Source: JBFHIZ01 sp963666475
GTDB lineage: Bacteria > Bacillota > Clostridia > Lachnospirales > Lachnospiraceae
Direction of reading: 5' to 3'
NCBI GenBank assembly: GCA_963666475.2
Contig: CAXXJM010000001.1
Coordinates: forward strand, 1,612,001 to 1,676,000
DNA length: 64,000 bases
This document shows positions 1 to 8,825 of the stretch, piece by piece; within the stretch, counting starts at the first letter, position 1; every line of letters starts with the position of its first letter. The notes under the pieces were generated by a model. The model was given only the letters and a program-made list of their open reading frames with translations, ran no database searches and had not been told where the DNA came from. Position numbers and translations under genes: made by a program.

Positions 1-292
1 TTATACTACTATCTCTAGAACCTATGATATCACATTTTAAAATTACGTCCCATACAGCAATATGACGATATTTTAAAAAGTTTGTTTTTTCCTCGATACT
101 GTTTGGCAGGTCCTCATCGAATATCCCTGCCAGAACCTTCCAAAATCGATTCAAAGGATGCCCATAATAAAACTGCATTTCTCTGGATTTTACAGACGGG
201 AAACTCCCCAAAATCAAAATTTTTGATTGCTCATCATAAACTGGCTCTAAGGAATGTTCCATTGTCTGATATTCGTTTTTTTCCTTATTCAT
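1..292 (-). CDS. DNA glycosylase, uracil/hypoxanthine-DNA glycosylase superfamily (3' end outside window)
   Basis: Partial gene; about 97 codons are visible before the window edge. The N-terminal part reads LILGSFPSVKSREMQFYYGHPLNRFW, abbreviated here as the LGSFPS and YGHPLNRFW motifs typical of the small DNA-deoxyinosine (hypoxanthine) glycosylase branch of the UDG superfamily. Such enzymes remove deaminated bases. The ATG at 290-292 overlaps the stop of the upstream S66 peptidase gene (ATGAATAA), suggesting translational coupling, but there is no strong ribosome binding site. An ATG 10 codons downstream is the alternative start. Family call is fairly firm; substrate is inferred. Confidence 0.72.
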   Translation of the reverse strand, partial: MNKEKNEYQTMEHSLEPVYDEQSKILILGSFPSVKSREMQFYYGHPLNRFWKVLAGIFDEDLPNSIEEKTNFLKYRHIAVWDVILKCDIIGSRDSSI

Positions 293-1262
293 TTTCAAAT
301 GAAATACTTCCCTTTCCATTTTCACAGGTGATACGTGCCACTGCCCCATTAATTAAAGTCATTGTAGGACGTACATGTCCAATATCCGCATTCATTATAA
401 ATGGTATATCAAAAACCTTACTTAACAACACTCTATAATCTTCATCCACAGAATCGCCTTTAAATAAAATTCTTCCAAATATGATAGCTTTCGCGTGTTC
501 AAAATACCCGCAATATTTCATTTGTAACATCAACAAATATAATGCATTGGCAGAATAACTAAATACATCGAAATACCAAATAATATCTTCATAGCGATTT
601 ACAAAATCCAACGTGCAGTCATATGGTGTTCCAATCATATTTGCTATCACATCTGCACACCCACCAATCATACGTCCAGAGACATCCAAAGATGTTGCTT
701 GGTATAGCTCCCAGTTTACAATTCCATCCAGATGGCATCCATTATTTTCAAAATCTCTTGTCGCTTCATATCGGTCATAGGAATACTGCGTGACCAGGTT
801 TCCCTTCATCAAAGATATCGTATCATCGATCGATGAATGTTTTATGGGAAAATCCATAAATTTACTATTTTTCCCGTATAAACTCGCAATGTCAAATTTG
901 CATGTAATAAAATATGTTAAAAAAGTGGGGTCGCTATATCCCATGACCCATTTCGGAAACTTCCTGATCAAATCCGGATCAATAAACGGTAACATCTCGA
1001 AATTGTACTCACCTCCGGATGCTGCTAGTATTAATTTCACTTCTGAGTCTGCCATCAATGCATTGAATTCATTTCCACGGACCTCACCAGAAGCAGATGG
1101 TTCACTTGCATTTCTCACGCTTTTTGTTTCTTTGATTTGAAACCCGGCCTTTCTTAATTTTTCTACACTTTTTTCGTAACTCTCAAGATCATCACCGATC
1201 CCAGAACTTGGCGCACAAATACCGATGGTGTCTCCTTGTTTTAAAAACGGTGGATAAAACAT
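285..1262 (-). CDS. S66 family peptidase (LD-carboxypeptidase / MccF-like)
   Basis: A 325-residue protein of the usual S66 length. The N-terminus FLKQGDTIGICAPSSG is the typical S66 opening. GYSDPT around residue 110 carries the nucleophilic Ser, and DIGHVRP near residue 298 carries the expected His. Family members cleave LD-peptide bonds in murein recycling or detoxify microcin C-type peptide nucleotides; the sequence does not separate these. The start is set at 1262, preceded by AGGAG about 7 nt upstream, rather than the ATG at 1286 that lacks a binding site. It is a cytoplasmic protein with no signal peptide and overlaps the next gene by 8 bp. Confidence 0.85.
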   Translation of the reverse strand: MFYPPFLKQGDTIGICAPSSGIGDDLESYEKSVEKLRKAGFQIKETKSVRNASEPSASGEVRGNEFNALMADSEVKLILAASGGEYNFEMLPFIDPDLIRKFPKWVMGYSDPTFLTYFITCKFDIASLYGKNSKFMDFPIKHSSIDDTISLMKGNLVTQYSYDRYEATRDFENNGCHLDGIVNWELYQATSLDVSGRMIGGCADVIANMIGTPYDCTLDFVNRYEDIIWYFDVFSYSANALYLLMLQMKYCGYFEHAKAIIFGRILFKGDSVDEDYRVLLSKVFDIPFIMNADIGHVRPTMTLINGAVARITCENGKGSISFENE

Positions 1263-1351
1263 CTTTCTTCTCCTGTCATTTTGCATCTTTGATTGAATAA
1301 ATTATTAATATACTTTCCTTTCATTATATATGATTTTTCTTTTTTTTTCAT

Positions 1352-1368
1352 CTGTGATATCATCACAG
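1352..1368. promoter_or_regulatory. 17-bp palindrome between divergent genes
   Basis: CTGTGAT-ATC-ATCACAG is a perfect inverted repeat in the 174-bp gap between the S66 peptidase (minus) and the rhodanese lipoprotein (plus). It resembles CRP/FNR-type half-sites (TGTGA/TCACA) but with a 5-nt rather than 6-nt centre. It has no U-tract on either side, so an operator is more likely than a terminator. The regulator is unknown. Confidence 0.35.
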
Positions 1369-1436
1369 TAGAATTATAACTTCTTTGATATACTTTGTTA
1401 TAGATTCTCATTTGTAGAAGAAAGGATGTATAAATT

Positions 1437-1922
1437 ATGAATAAAAGAAAACTGTTTTTGACTACTCTTACTGTTTTATTTACGCTTGGCGTACTCACTG
1501 GATGCGCAGGAAATAACACGGCAGACACCAATACAAGCATCGTTACTGACGAAAAAGTACTAACCAATAGTGAATCAAATGAAGAAATCGTCGTAGAAGA
1601 AAATAAAGAGCCATACCAGACAATTTCTCCTGTTACAGCGAAAGAAATGATGGATTCAGATAATACACTAATTATCTTAGATGTTCGTACTTTAGACGAA
1701 TACAATTCTGGACATATTGAAAATGCCGTTTTACTTCCAAACACCTCTATAGCAGATGATGCAGAGTCAGTACTACCAGACAAAGACCAGACCATATTAG
1801 TATATTGTAGAAGCGGAAATCGAAGTGCTTCTGCATCTGCAGAGTTGGCTTCCATGGGATATACGAATGTATATGACTTCGGTGGAATCATTGATTGGAT
1901 TTATGATGTTGTTGTAGAATAG
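1437..1922 (+). CDS. Rhodanese-domain lipoprotein
   Basis: 161 residues. A type II signal peptide (MNKRKLFLTTLTVLF... LTGC) puts the lipidated Cys at residue 23, followed by an acidic, Asn/Thr-rich linker to about residue 60. Then comes one rhodanese domain with LDVRTLDEY (about 81-89) and the active loop CRSGNRS with catalytic Cys124. Such proteins sit outside the membrane and transfer or bind sulfane sulfur; the substrate is unknown. The start is supported by AGAAAGGATG upstream. It stands alone, divergent from the S66 peptidase gene and followed by a 16-bp hairpin and IS debris. Confidence 0.85.
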   Translation: MNKRKLFLTTLTVLFTLGVLTGCAGNNTADTNTSIVTDEKVLTNSESNEEIVVEENKEPYQTISPVTAKEMMDSDNTLIILDVRTLDEYNSGHIENAVLLPNTSIADDAESVLPDKDQTILVYCRSGNRSASASAELASMGYTNVYDFGGIIDWIYDVVVE

Positions 1923-1978
1923 TTACTATACTAATAATTATTCTCCGCTAATGTAGTGATATATTAACCTTGTTTCTT

Positions 1979-2015
1979 CTTTGCCTAATAGAATAAATAA
2001 TTCTATTAGGCAAAG
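1979..2015. repeat. Perfect 16-bp inverted repeat (hairpin)
   Basis: CTTTGCCTAATAGAAT (1979-1994) and its exact complement (2000-2015) flank a 5-nt AAATA loop. It lies 57 bp after the rhodanese gene stop and directly before decayed transposase sequence. There is no T-run after it, so it is a poor intrinsic terminator. It could still stabilise the 3' end of the lipoprotein mRNA or be part of an old element end. Confidence 0.6.
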
Positions 2016-2022
2016 GGGAATA

Positions 2023-3183
2023 CTATACAACGATTTACCGATAAAATAAAGCAAAAATTAGTAAAACTACATCTGCAAGATGGCCGAACCTTAAATTGTC
2101 TTGCTGCCGAATACGGAGGCAGTAATGCTTCCAACTCAAACTGGGTTCGTAGTTCCCGTGAAGAATGTCATTAAAATGATAATGCCATGAATGAATATGA
2201 ACTAATGTTAGAAATCAAGAAACTTTGTCAGGAGAAAGCCGAGCTAGAAGTGAAAACAACTTCCTAAATAAAGCCATAGCCACCGTAGGTGGCATAGTAT
2301 TCTTTGCAAAGGAAATCGATTAATGGCTTATCGATTCATCGAAACAAATCTTGTGAAGTTCGGCCTTCGCTGGTTACTTAAAGAAATGAATATCCATCCA
2401 AATGCATACTATAATTAGTTGAAACAAGCAAAAGCGAAATATCATGTAGAGAAGGCAAAAGCTTGTAAGGAAATCAAATTCATCTATCAAGAGTTCGGAA
2501 AAATTCTAGGGCACCGTAGTATACGTTTCTTTATTGCGAGAAAGAACATTTTCTTAAGCAACACCACAGTCCATAAGTATATGAATCAAGAACTTGGACT
2601 TCAAATAATAGTCGTAAAAAGCGACTTGGATATCAAAAAAATCATAAACACTAGATTTTTTCCATTCTTCAGAAGTAGAACTTGCACGTAACAAAAGCCA
2701 ATCAGGTCTGGTGCACAGACTTTACATATATTCCACTTACAAATGGAAACATGCGATATAACTGCTCTATCATTGTTTTATATGATTGAAGTGTGATTGC
2801 AAGCGAAACCAGAAAATAGATCACTAGTGATCTTGCGATTAAAACACTGGAAAAGGCAATCTTTTCTCAAAAAGGAAAACTTCATGAACTGATCTTATAT
2901 TCTAATCATAGAAGCCAGTTTGTATCTGTCGCATTCATCGAATGCTGTTTGAAACATGGAATCACTCAAAGCATGAGCAAATCCGGATGTCCATATGATA
3001 ATGCTCCAATGGACGTTATTATAATACGTTAAAATCACAATTGGTAAATCGATACCATTGCCGTACCGATGAGGAATTAAATCGTGCCATATCTGAGTTT
3101 GCATATACGTGGTATAATCAAGTGCGACCTCATTCTTATAATGAAAATAAAACACCATTTGAAGTGAGATATGTACTGGAGTA
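2023..3183 (+). pseudogene. Decayed IS3-family transposase genes (orfA + orfB remnants)
   Basis: Several reading-frame fragments together resemble an IS3-type pair. The first (about 2026-2172) reads RFTDKIKQKLVKLHLQDGRT then a C-LAAEYGGSNAS-like segment and NWVR, the helix-turn-helix of orfA, and ends in an in-frame stop. From 2323 the orfB start MAYRFIETNLVKFGLRWLL is readable, continuing through ILGHRS and LSNTTVHKYMNQELGL with stops and shifts. The end GCPYDNA... and TWYNQVRPHSYNENKTPFEV stops at 3183. Many stops and frameshifts show long inactivity. No clear terminal repeats were found. Confidence 0.75.
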
Positions 3184-3265
3184 ATCTAGGCACTGGTGTT
3201 ACAAAAATGCTAGACCATTACACACCTTCTAGTTTTACAATACGTGTTGGATTGTCAACAGTTTT

Positions 3266-3808
3266 CTAAACAACTTTTTTAAGGGTATTGATTCTATACC
3301 TCACCGGTGTTAAATATCCTAATGAGGAATGAATTCTGTGGTTGTTAAACCAGTTTACATAATCAGCTAATTCAATCTGAAGATGATATAAACTGGAAAA
3401 AGTTTGATTTTTAACAAACTCTGTTTTTATTATCTTAAACGTTGCTTCAGCAACTGCATTATCATATGGACAGCCTTTATGACTCAAAGATCTTTTGATT
3501 TTTGATTCGTTGCAAGTATCTTTCTGTGGACGATACTGTGCTACTGTATAACTTGAGACAAGGCCTTTTTGCTTCATGATCCGACCAATACGACGTCTGG
3601 AAACGAAAATTTCTCGTTCTTCTAAATCTATTTTGATTTTTCTGGTACCATAGTTGTTACGGCTTGCTTTATATACATCAACGATATTTTTAATGAGTTC
3701 AGATTCATCTTGTTTCTGAGCTGCTTCATAATAATAAGAAGCTCTTGAGATTTTTAGGACTTTGCACATTGCTGATACTGAATATTTGTGAAGGTTGCTT
3801 TTTATCAC
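3266..3808 (-). pseudogene. IS3 orfB transposase with deleted DDE core
   Basis: A 180-residue open frame; full-length relatives are about 270-280. The N-terminal HTH-like half (MCKVLKISRASYYYE, NNYGTRKIK, SRRRIGRIMKQKGL) runs to QYRPQKDTCNESKIKR. It then jumps directly to SHKGCPYDNAVAEATFKIIK and the C-terminal NWFNNHRIHSSLGYLTPVRY. The stretch holding the first two catalytic Asp residues is missing, so only the Glu-region end of the DDE triad remains. The deletion is in frame. It cannot be active on its own. Confidence 0.85.
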
Positions 3809-3810
3809 AT

Positions 3811-4107
<297 letters not shown>

Positions 4108-4229
4108 ATGGGCACATCCTTTCTTTTATAAGACTATCATATATGCCCTTAATTTTTCTGTCTAGTTTATTGTAGCCGATCCATGTTAACCATTACATAT
4201 TATATTTATCGAATTACATTAGATTTGTT

Positions 4230-5609
4230 TCAACTATAATATTCTAATATCATAAATATAATTGAAGAATAATCTATCTCTTGTTCTAAATCAACATATA
4301 TTATGTTTTTATCAAAATTATTCCGGTCATGTTTGTAATCCAATATAATCAAAAAATCGTCACACACATTATGAGAATATGTGTTGAAAATAGCTACATC
4401 TAACTCATAATATTTACTTCTTCCCAAAACTACATTTTTTTTATCATTAATTTTTCCAGGAATATAATCAATGCTATGCAGATATGACCTCTCATTTTCT
4501 GAAAAGCTTTGACATCTATATCCAAGAAGGTTAAATTCTGTTTCTAATTTTTTTATAAAAAAGTTTGCTCTCTCATCAGTGGCAACAACATAAACAATTG
4601 GTATTTGATAACCTGCTAAATCATAATCTTCTTTCCAGCATAAAGTCTCATCCCAAATCAAATATATATTCTTCCTATTTAAAAAATCAATAATATTTTG
4701 TTCCAAGATACCTGCATAGCAAAAACTTCTTATCATTCTGTAATTATCATAAATAAAATTCTCAATATTCGTTTCTTTTGAAGGTAAAACTAGCACATCT
4801 TCATAGCCACACAGTTTTTCATTTAAATCAAAGTTTGTTTTTATAATTTGAATACTTTCAGAAAAAATATCCTCTTCACTGATTAAATTATAAATGCACA
4901 CAGAATTTAAATAATCTGGCTTAAAATAACTCTCACAAAAATATTTTCCGTTTAAATTAAATAACTCGCAAATATTATTTATATTAAAACCTATGTTTCC
5001 ATTCAAATTTAAATGAGAATTAATAATGGATGTTAAAAAGGGGGCTGCATAACTATTTTGTTTCACTATGTCAATCTTACCATTATATTGTCTAATGTTG
5101 CTTCCTTTAATATCTGGTTCTAAGTAGCTATTATTGCCTACACTCTTTAATTCGTTTAAATTTTCACCTAAAGAAATTGAAAACACTCCCATTATGTCCG
5201 CAGGCAAAGTATACCCTTTACTATTGCTTTTAGCAGCAACTATTACACAATCTTTCCATATGAGCCTAGTTATGACTCTTTTAATACCTTGGTATTCACA
5301 AATATTTTCAGTTCCTATACTCAAATTAATAATCTCTACACCATTTTTATCACACCATTCTAATGCACTTATTAATTGAGACACATAAGCTTTTCCACAA
5401 TGATCAGTAATAGCAATACATATAAGGCTATAATTGCTGGTATTATTAATAATTATTTCAGATACTGCAGTAGCATGTGTATAATCATTACTTATTTTAT
5501 TTTCATATTCCTCTATTTCACCTAATTCATTGATATGGACTCTAGTTACTTCAACTTTTTTATCAAAAAAATGTGAATTAATTATCCCATCAATAATTGC
5601 TATTTTCAT
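4230..5609 (-). CDS. Intracellular subtilisin-like (S8) peptidase of the RiPP cluster
   Basis: 459 residues. The start is 5609, with GGAGG ahead of ATG; upstream in-frame codons lack coding character. Catalytic triad: Asp7 in MKIAIIDG, His45 in NDYTHATAV, Ser186 in QNSYAAPF, with Asn129 (AAKSN) as the likely oxyanion residue. The usual GTS around the nucleophile is NSY here. No signal peptide or prodomain, so it acts inside the cell. Residues from about 205 to 459 form a second domain I do not recognise. S8 peptidases accompany CcpM/TIGR04066 RiPP cassettes, where leader removal is the natural inferred role. Here it is separated from the other cluster genes by nested insertion sequences, and no promoter is evident upstream. 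Confidence 0.82.
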   Translation of the reverse strand: MKIAIIDGIINSHFFDKKVEVTRVHINELGEIEEYENKISNDYTHATAVSEIIINNTSNYSLICIAITDHCGKAYVSQLISALEWCDKNGVEIINLSIGTENICEYQGIKRVITRLIWKDCVIVAAKSNSKGYTLPADIMGVFSISLGENLNELKSVGNNSYLEPDIKGSNIRQYNGKIDIVKQNSYAAPFLTSIINSHLNLNGNIGFNINNICELFNLNGKYFCESYFKPDYLNSVCIYNLISEEDIFSESIQIIKTNFDLNEKLCGYEDVLVLPSKETNIENFIYDNYRMIRSFCYAGILEQNIIDFLNRKNIYLIWDETLCWKEDYDLAGYQIPIVYVVATDERANFFIKKLETEFNLLGYRCQSFSENERSYLHSIDYIPGKINDKKNVVLGRSKYYELDVAIFNTYSHNVCDDFLIILDYKHDRNNFDKNIIYVDLEQEIDYSSIIFMILEYYS

Positions 5610-5851
5610 TTTTCCTCCATAGATTTCTTTATATAAATTAAATCTGCTAAAACTAGATAGAATTTCTAAGGGCGTATAGGGTGTTTTAATCGAAAAAAGT
5701 GTGCTAAACAAACCTAGATAAAGACGCACCCACAACCCTTAAATCCAAGCAGTAAATTGTTGCTTCATATCGTTGAGATAAACGAAGAGTATATGAAAAT
5801 AAATTAAATATTTAAAGCTAGCCTGTCTAATCATAAAGAACTAAAGTACTC

Positions 5852-6059
5852 TTGAAGAAAATAAATGCGATACGACATAATGCAAATTCTGTTCGATATC
5901 GGCTAAGTGTAACGGTCAAAACTTCCAGACCATCATATTATTATATTGTTATTTACCTCCATTGGTTTCACCCTATTGAAATTTTTACTAATATAATGCT
6001 TTATATATACCCAAATAACTATAGTACAAGAAAATCGAAACATGAAGGAATATTATAAG
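5852..6059 (+). pseudogene. Left fragment of an old IS3 orfB, split by the IS66 element
   Basis: The open frame reads TSRPSYYY and later NNYSTRKSKHEG. These match SRASYYY and NNYGTRKIK of the orfB at 3266-3808 at the same spacing, so this is a degraded N-terminal piece of a related transposase. It stops at the IS66 target duplication (6052-6059). The following piece resumes on the far side at 10522. It is not a functional gene. Confidence 0.6.
6052..6059. repeat. 8-bp target site duplication, left copy (ATTATAAG)
   Basis: ATTATAAG directly precedes the left IS66 terminal repeat, and the same 8 bases follow the right repeat at 10514-10521. An 8-bp duplication is the rule for IS66-family transposition. 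Its perfect preservation indicates a fairly recent insertion. Confidence 0.92.
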
Positions 6060-6084
6060 GTAAACGCTACAAAGCGAGTACCTT
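6060..6084 (+). repeat. IS66 left terminal inverted repeat
   Basis: 25 bp beginning GTAAACGCTACAAAGCGAG, an exact reverse complement of 10489-10513. These are the transposase recognition ends. Confidence 0.92.
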
Positions 6085-6128
6085 ATAATAAATCATCTGG
6101 TTTGAGATAATGGATTCAAACACTACGC

Positions 6129-6161
6129 AGTCTTAAAAGTTTAGTCTAAACTTTTAAGACT
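6129..6161 (+). repeat. 33-bp perfect palindrome in the IS66 leader
   Basis: AGTCTTAAAAGTTTAG, a single T, then its exact complement CTAAACTTTTAAGACT, followed by TTTTATG. It lies 18 bp before the tnpA start. In RNA it would form a 16-bp stem with a following U4 stretch, so it could end transcripts entering from outside or mask tnpA translation. In DNA it could extrude as a cruciform or bind a dimeric protein. Confidence 0.8.
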
Positions 6162-6179
6162 TTTATGAAGGAGAATCCT

Positions 6180-6548
6180 ATGAACACTCAAACAAGTCTT
6201 GTAGCGGAACAAGTCCGCTTACAACAATGGGCCGACCAGATCAAAGCTTGTCAGGCTCGTCCTAGTGAAATGAAAATCGAAACCTGGTGTGAACAAAACG
6301 GAGTCACCAAAGCGAATTATTATTATCGCCTTCGACGTGTGCGGGAAGCTTGTTTAAAACAAGCGGAAAAACAGCCTGTACATTTTTTAGAACTTCCGAT
6401 TCCTAGTGAACAAAACATTGCTTCGAAGTATACTGCTGAACCAGTTGCTATCATACATGGCTCTAAAAATCAATCGGTCGAATTGTATGCAAATGCAACT
6501 GCAGCATTTATTCGTACTCTTTTGGAGGCAATCTCTGATGCTGAATGA
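6180..6548 (+). CDS. tnpA: IS66 accessory protein TnpA
   Basis: 122 residues. The start at 6180 has GAAGGAG six bases upstream; the in-frame ATG at 6165 overlaps that site. The N-terminal half contains a helix-turn-helix pattern (IETWCEQNGVTKANYYYRLRRVRE) found in IS66 TnpA/OrfA proteins. This is required for transposition with TnpB and TnpC, probably as the DNA-binding subunit. It overlaps tnpB by 11 bp, indicating coupled translation. Confidence 0.85.
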   Translation: MNTQTSLVAEQVRLQQWADQIKACQARPSEMKIETWCEQNGVTKANYYYRLRRVREACLKQAEKQPVHFLELPIPSEQNIASKYTAEPVAIIHGSKNQSVELYANATAAFIRTLLEAISDAE

Positions 6549-6900
6549 TGGTAGTGGATTTCGAAAAATCTATCTCGCCACGGGTTATACGGATCTTCGT
6601 CGCGGAATCGATGGACTTGCAGCGATCATACGCTTTGAATTTCACCTGGATCCCTATGATAAGAACACGCTCTTTTTGTTTTGTGGGAAACGAAGTGATC
6701 GAATCAAAGCACTTTTGTGGGAAGGTGATGGATTTTTACTGATGTATAAGCGTGTCGATCATGGATCGTTTACTTGGCCGAGATCGGATACGGAAGCCAT
6801 TGAAATTTCACAAAGTCAATACCATATGCTGATGAAGGGCTTTGAAATCATTGCAAAAAGACCGATTGTAGAGCTTGATGATCCGCCCAAAGCCATGTAG
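6538..6900 (+). CDS. tnpB: IS66 accessory protein TnpB
   Basis: 120 residues with family hallmarks IYLATGYTDLRRGIDGLA near the N-terminus and LFLFCGKRSDRIKALLWEGDGF in the middle, then KRVDHGSFTWP. The start at 6538 has GGAGG upstream and gives the normal IS66 TnpB length of about 115-120. Its biochemical role is unsettled, but it is needed for IS66 transposition. Translationally coupled to tnpA; separated from tnpC by the nested IS3-type element. Confidence 0.92.
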   Translation: MLNDGSGFRKIYLATGYTDLRRGIDGLAAIIRFEFHLDPYDKNTLFLFCGKRSDRIKALLWEGDGFLLMYKRVDHGSFTWPRSDTEAIEISQSQYHMLMKGFEIIAKRPIVELDDPPKAM

Positions 6901-7205
6901 ACCTTGTGCAATTCGCTGAAAATAAAAAAGTGGTATTACCATAAAAAGGAGTACAAGCATCTATAAAATAGAAGTTATCTACAAATCGTTACATCAATAA
7001 TTCGGTGTTCGGAATTGCTTCTTCTTATACGGATACTCTTGTGGATAACCTTATAAAATCTATGGATTTTGAGCTCTTTACAGAAACGAAAAGCACCGTC
7101 AAAATAAAGTGTACCCTTTGTCAAGGACAATTTGATTTTTTTCATTATTAGTCCTGTTAAAGTATATATAGGAACTGCTGGTAGACTTGCCAGCAGCACT
7201 ATATG

Positions 7206-8162
7206 CTAGTTGCTTCCTTTGGCTTTAGGAATCGTCAAAGGATAAATATCCGTAGTAAGGTATCTATAGTATTCAGTTGGAGCAAGTTTCGCAAGATCCC
7301 ACTGATACCTTTCGTTGTTATAATAGCTTGTCCAATCATTGATGACTTGATAAATTTCATGAAAACTAGTACACCAAGATATGTTGATTTCATCTTTCAT
7401 GTGTCCAAAGAAAGATTCCTGAGGGGAATTATCCCAGCAGTTAGCTCTCCTTGACATAGATTGACGTAAGCTTTCATCTTTAACTAATTGAATAAATTTA
7501 ATGCTCGTATAATGCACACCTTGATCGCTGTGAATGAGCGTTTCAGTGGTTAACGAAACTCCATGCTCTGTAATAAGCTGGTTAACTGTCTCAAGAACAA
7601 AATCAATTTCTAAAGAAGTACTTAGTTTCCAAGACAATAGTTCCTTTGTACAAGCATCGATTATAGTAGACATATAGCATCTTGGCGCTTTGTTATTAAT
7701 GATGTATGTAATATCTGTTAAGAGAACCTTTCGAGGGCCTCGTGTTTCAAACTCGCGATTTAATAAGTTTGGAGCAACATTTGAAGTCGCTAAAGCCTTG
7801 GCCATTCGTCTATATGGATTTGCTTTCCTAATCGGACAGAATAAGCCGTATTTTTTCATCAAACGCCTGATTTTCTTGATATTCATAATAACAGGTGGAT
7901 TCATATGGAGTAGACGCATGTAAATTCCACGAGCACCTTTGTTATAACCTTTATATTGATATGCTAGTAAAATGATTTCGAAGTCTTGTCGATCTTGTTT
8001 TTCTCGTTGAAGCCTAATTTCTTCAGTAGCAATGTAATGATAGTAGCCAGAGCGTGAAACACCTGCGTTTTTACATAACCAGGTGATATTTAACAAGTTA
8101 CCTTCTTGCGCCAACATTTCATTAATTATTTGGTACTTTGTATGAGCAGGAACAGATATCAT
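7206..8162 (-). CDS. IS3-family transposase orfB (DDE integrase)
   Basis: 318 residues. An HTH-like N-terminus (VSRSGYYHYIATEE) and IRRLMKKYGLFCPIRKANPYRR precede an rve-type core with DITYI (first Asp), HSDQGVHYTS (second Asp) and NCWDNSPQESFFGHMKDE (catalytic Glu). It ends with YNNERYQWDLAKLAPTEYYRYL. All catalytic regions are present, so it is probably functional. The start overlaps the orfA stop by 4 bp (ATGA), suggesting coupling rather than the -1 fusion common in IS3. Confidence 0.92.
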   Translation of the reverse strand: MISVPAHTKYQIINEMLAQEGNLLNITWLCKNAGVSRSGYYHYIATEEIRLQREKQDRQDFEIILLAYQYKGYNKGARGIYMRLLHMNPPVIMNIKKIRRLMKKYGLFCPIRKANPYRRMAKALATSNVAPNLLNREFETRGPRKVLLTDITYIINNKAPRCYMSTIIDACTKELLSWKLSTSLEIDFVLETVNQLITEHGVSLTTETLIHSDQGVHYTSIKFIQLVKDESLRQSMSRRANCWDNSPQESFFGHMKDEINISWCTSFHEIYQVINDWTSYYNNERYQWDLAKLAPTEYYRYLTTDIYPLTIPKAKGSN

Positions 8163-8560
8163 TCCTTGCCCTCCTGGCCTAAAGATACAATTTTTTTTAA
8201 AAAGGATATCTCTTGATCTTTATATGCTAGTTGTTGTTCCAATACCTTTATTTTAGCTTCAGGCGTCATAAAGCCATTCATGGTACCTTGATATGTTTCA
8301 AGATCCCTAAAGCCATTTCCGGCTTTTACTTCGTTACGTATCATGCCTTTTAAGCCGCTTATTCTGACATCGCCTAGGATATCAGGATCTATACCGAGAT
8401 TAATAACGATATCACGAGGTTTTTGACCTGTAATAAATGCGTCCCAGAATTCTTTCTTAAACTGGGCAGAAAAATGAACTATAGTAGGCGATACATCTAA
8501 TACATAGTTACTTGCACGAAGATGATTCATTTCTTCTTCTGTGAACTTCTTTTTTGCCAT
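8159..8560 (-). CDS. IS3-family orfA-like HTH protein
   Basis: 133 residues. The centre (KEFWDAFITGQKPRDIVINLGIDPDILG) is a helix-turn-helix-like region, and the C-terminus (PEAKIKVLEQQLAYKDQEISFLKKI) is a coiled coil. It is longer than usual OrfA proteins and overlaps orfB by 4 bp. Its position and coiled coil identify it as the DNA-binding partner of the downstream transposase. Confidence 0.78.
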   Translation of the reverse strand: MAKKKFTEEEMNHLRASNYVLDVSPTIVHFSAQFKKEFWDAFITGQKPRDIVINLGIDPDILGDVRISGLKGMIRNEVKAGNGFRDLETYQGTMNGFMTPEAKIKVLEQQLAYKDQEISFLKKIVSLGQEGKE

Positions 8561-8825
8561 AAGGTTTCCTCCAATGCACTTGATATAATTTTACTTCATA
8601 TCAGGACTGGTGACAAACCTAATTGTCTAAAGAAGAGGGATTAAAAAATCCACTTGTATCAATACAAGGATTTCAGAAAACTGAGGTGTCCAAGTATAAG
8701 GTTTTAAAAAACCCTAACTGTCTAGTCTATAGGGTACATTTTAAAATGACGAATCATAAACACCTAAAAGTTCGCTTAAACTAGGCTTTTCTGCTATAAT
8801 CAAAACGAATAAAAGGAGTTTTGAT

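Larger units (their letters stand above)
7110..8738 (-). mobile_element. IS3-family element nested inside IS66
   Basis: Imperfect terminal inverted repeats: left inward TGTACCCTTTGTCAAGGACA and right inward TGTACCCTATAGACTAGACA share the first 8 bases, then GACA and more scattered positions. Contains orfA (8159-8560) and orfB (7206-8162) on the minus strand, both intact. I see no clear short target duplication (AAG on the left, TTT on the right), so the exact ends may be off by a base or two. A CTGCTGG/CCAGCAG hairpin at 7175-7196 follows orfB. The flanks 6901-7109 and 8739-8825 are non-coding IS66 sequence. Confidence 0.8.

Noticed and set aside
82..438. Plus-strand open frame of 118 codons
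   Set aside because: Antisense to the glycosylase and S66 genes, no ribosome binding site and no protein-like motif.
1352..1368. CRP/FNR site as a firm call
   Set aside because: The centre is 5 nt rather than 6; kept only as a low-confidence palindrome.
1241..1891. Minus-strand 216-codon frame
   Set aside because: Opposite to the clear rhodanese lipoprotein; low-complexity Ser/Val composition typical of a shadow frame.
5852..6058. 68-codon plus-strand frame as an independent small gene
   Set aside because: Its sequence aligns with an IS3 orfB fragment and ends at the IS66 target site, so it is debris.
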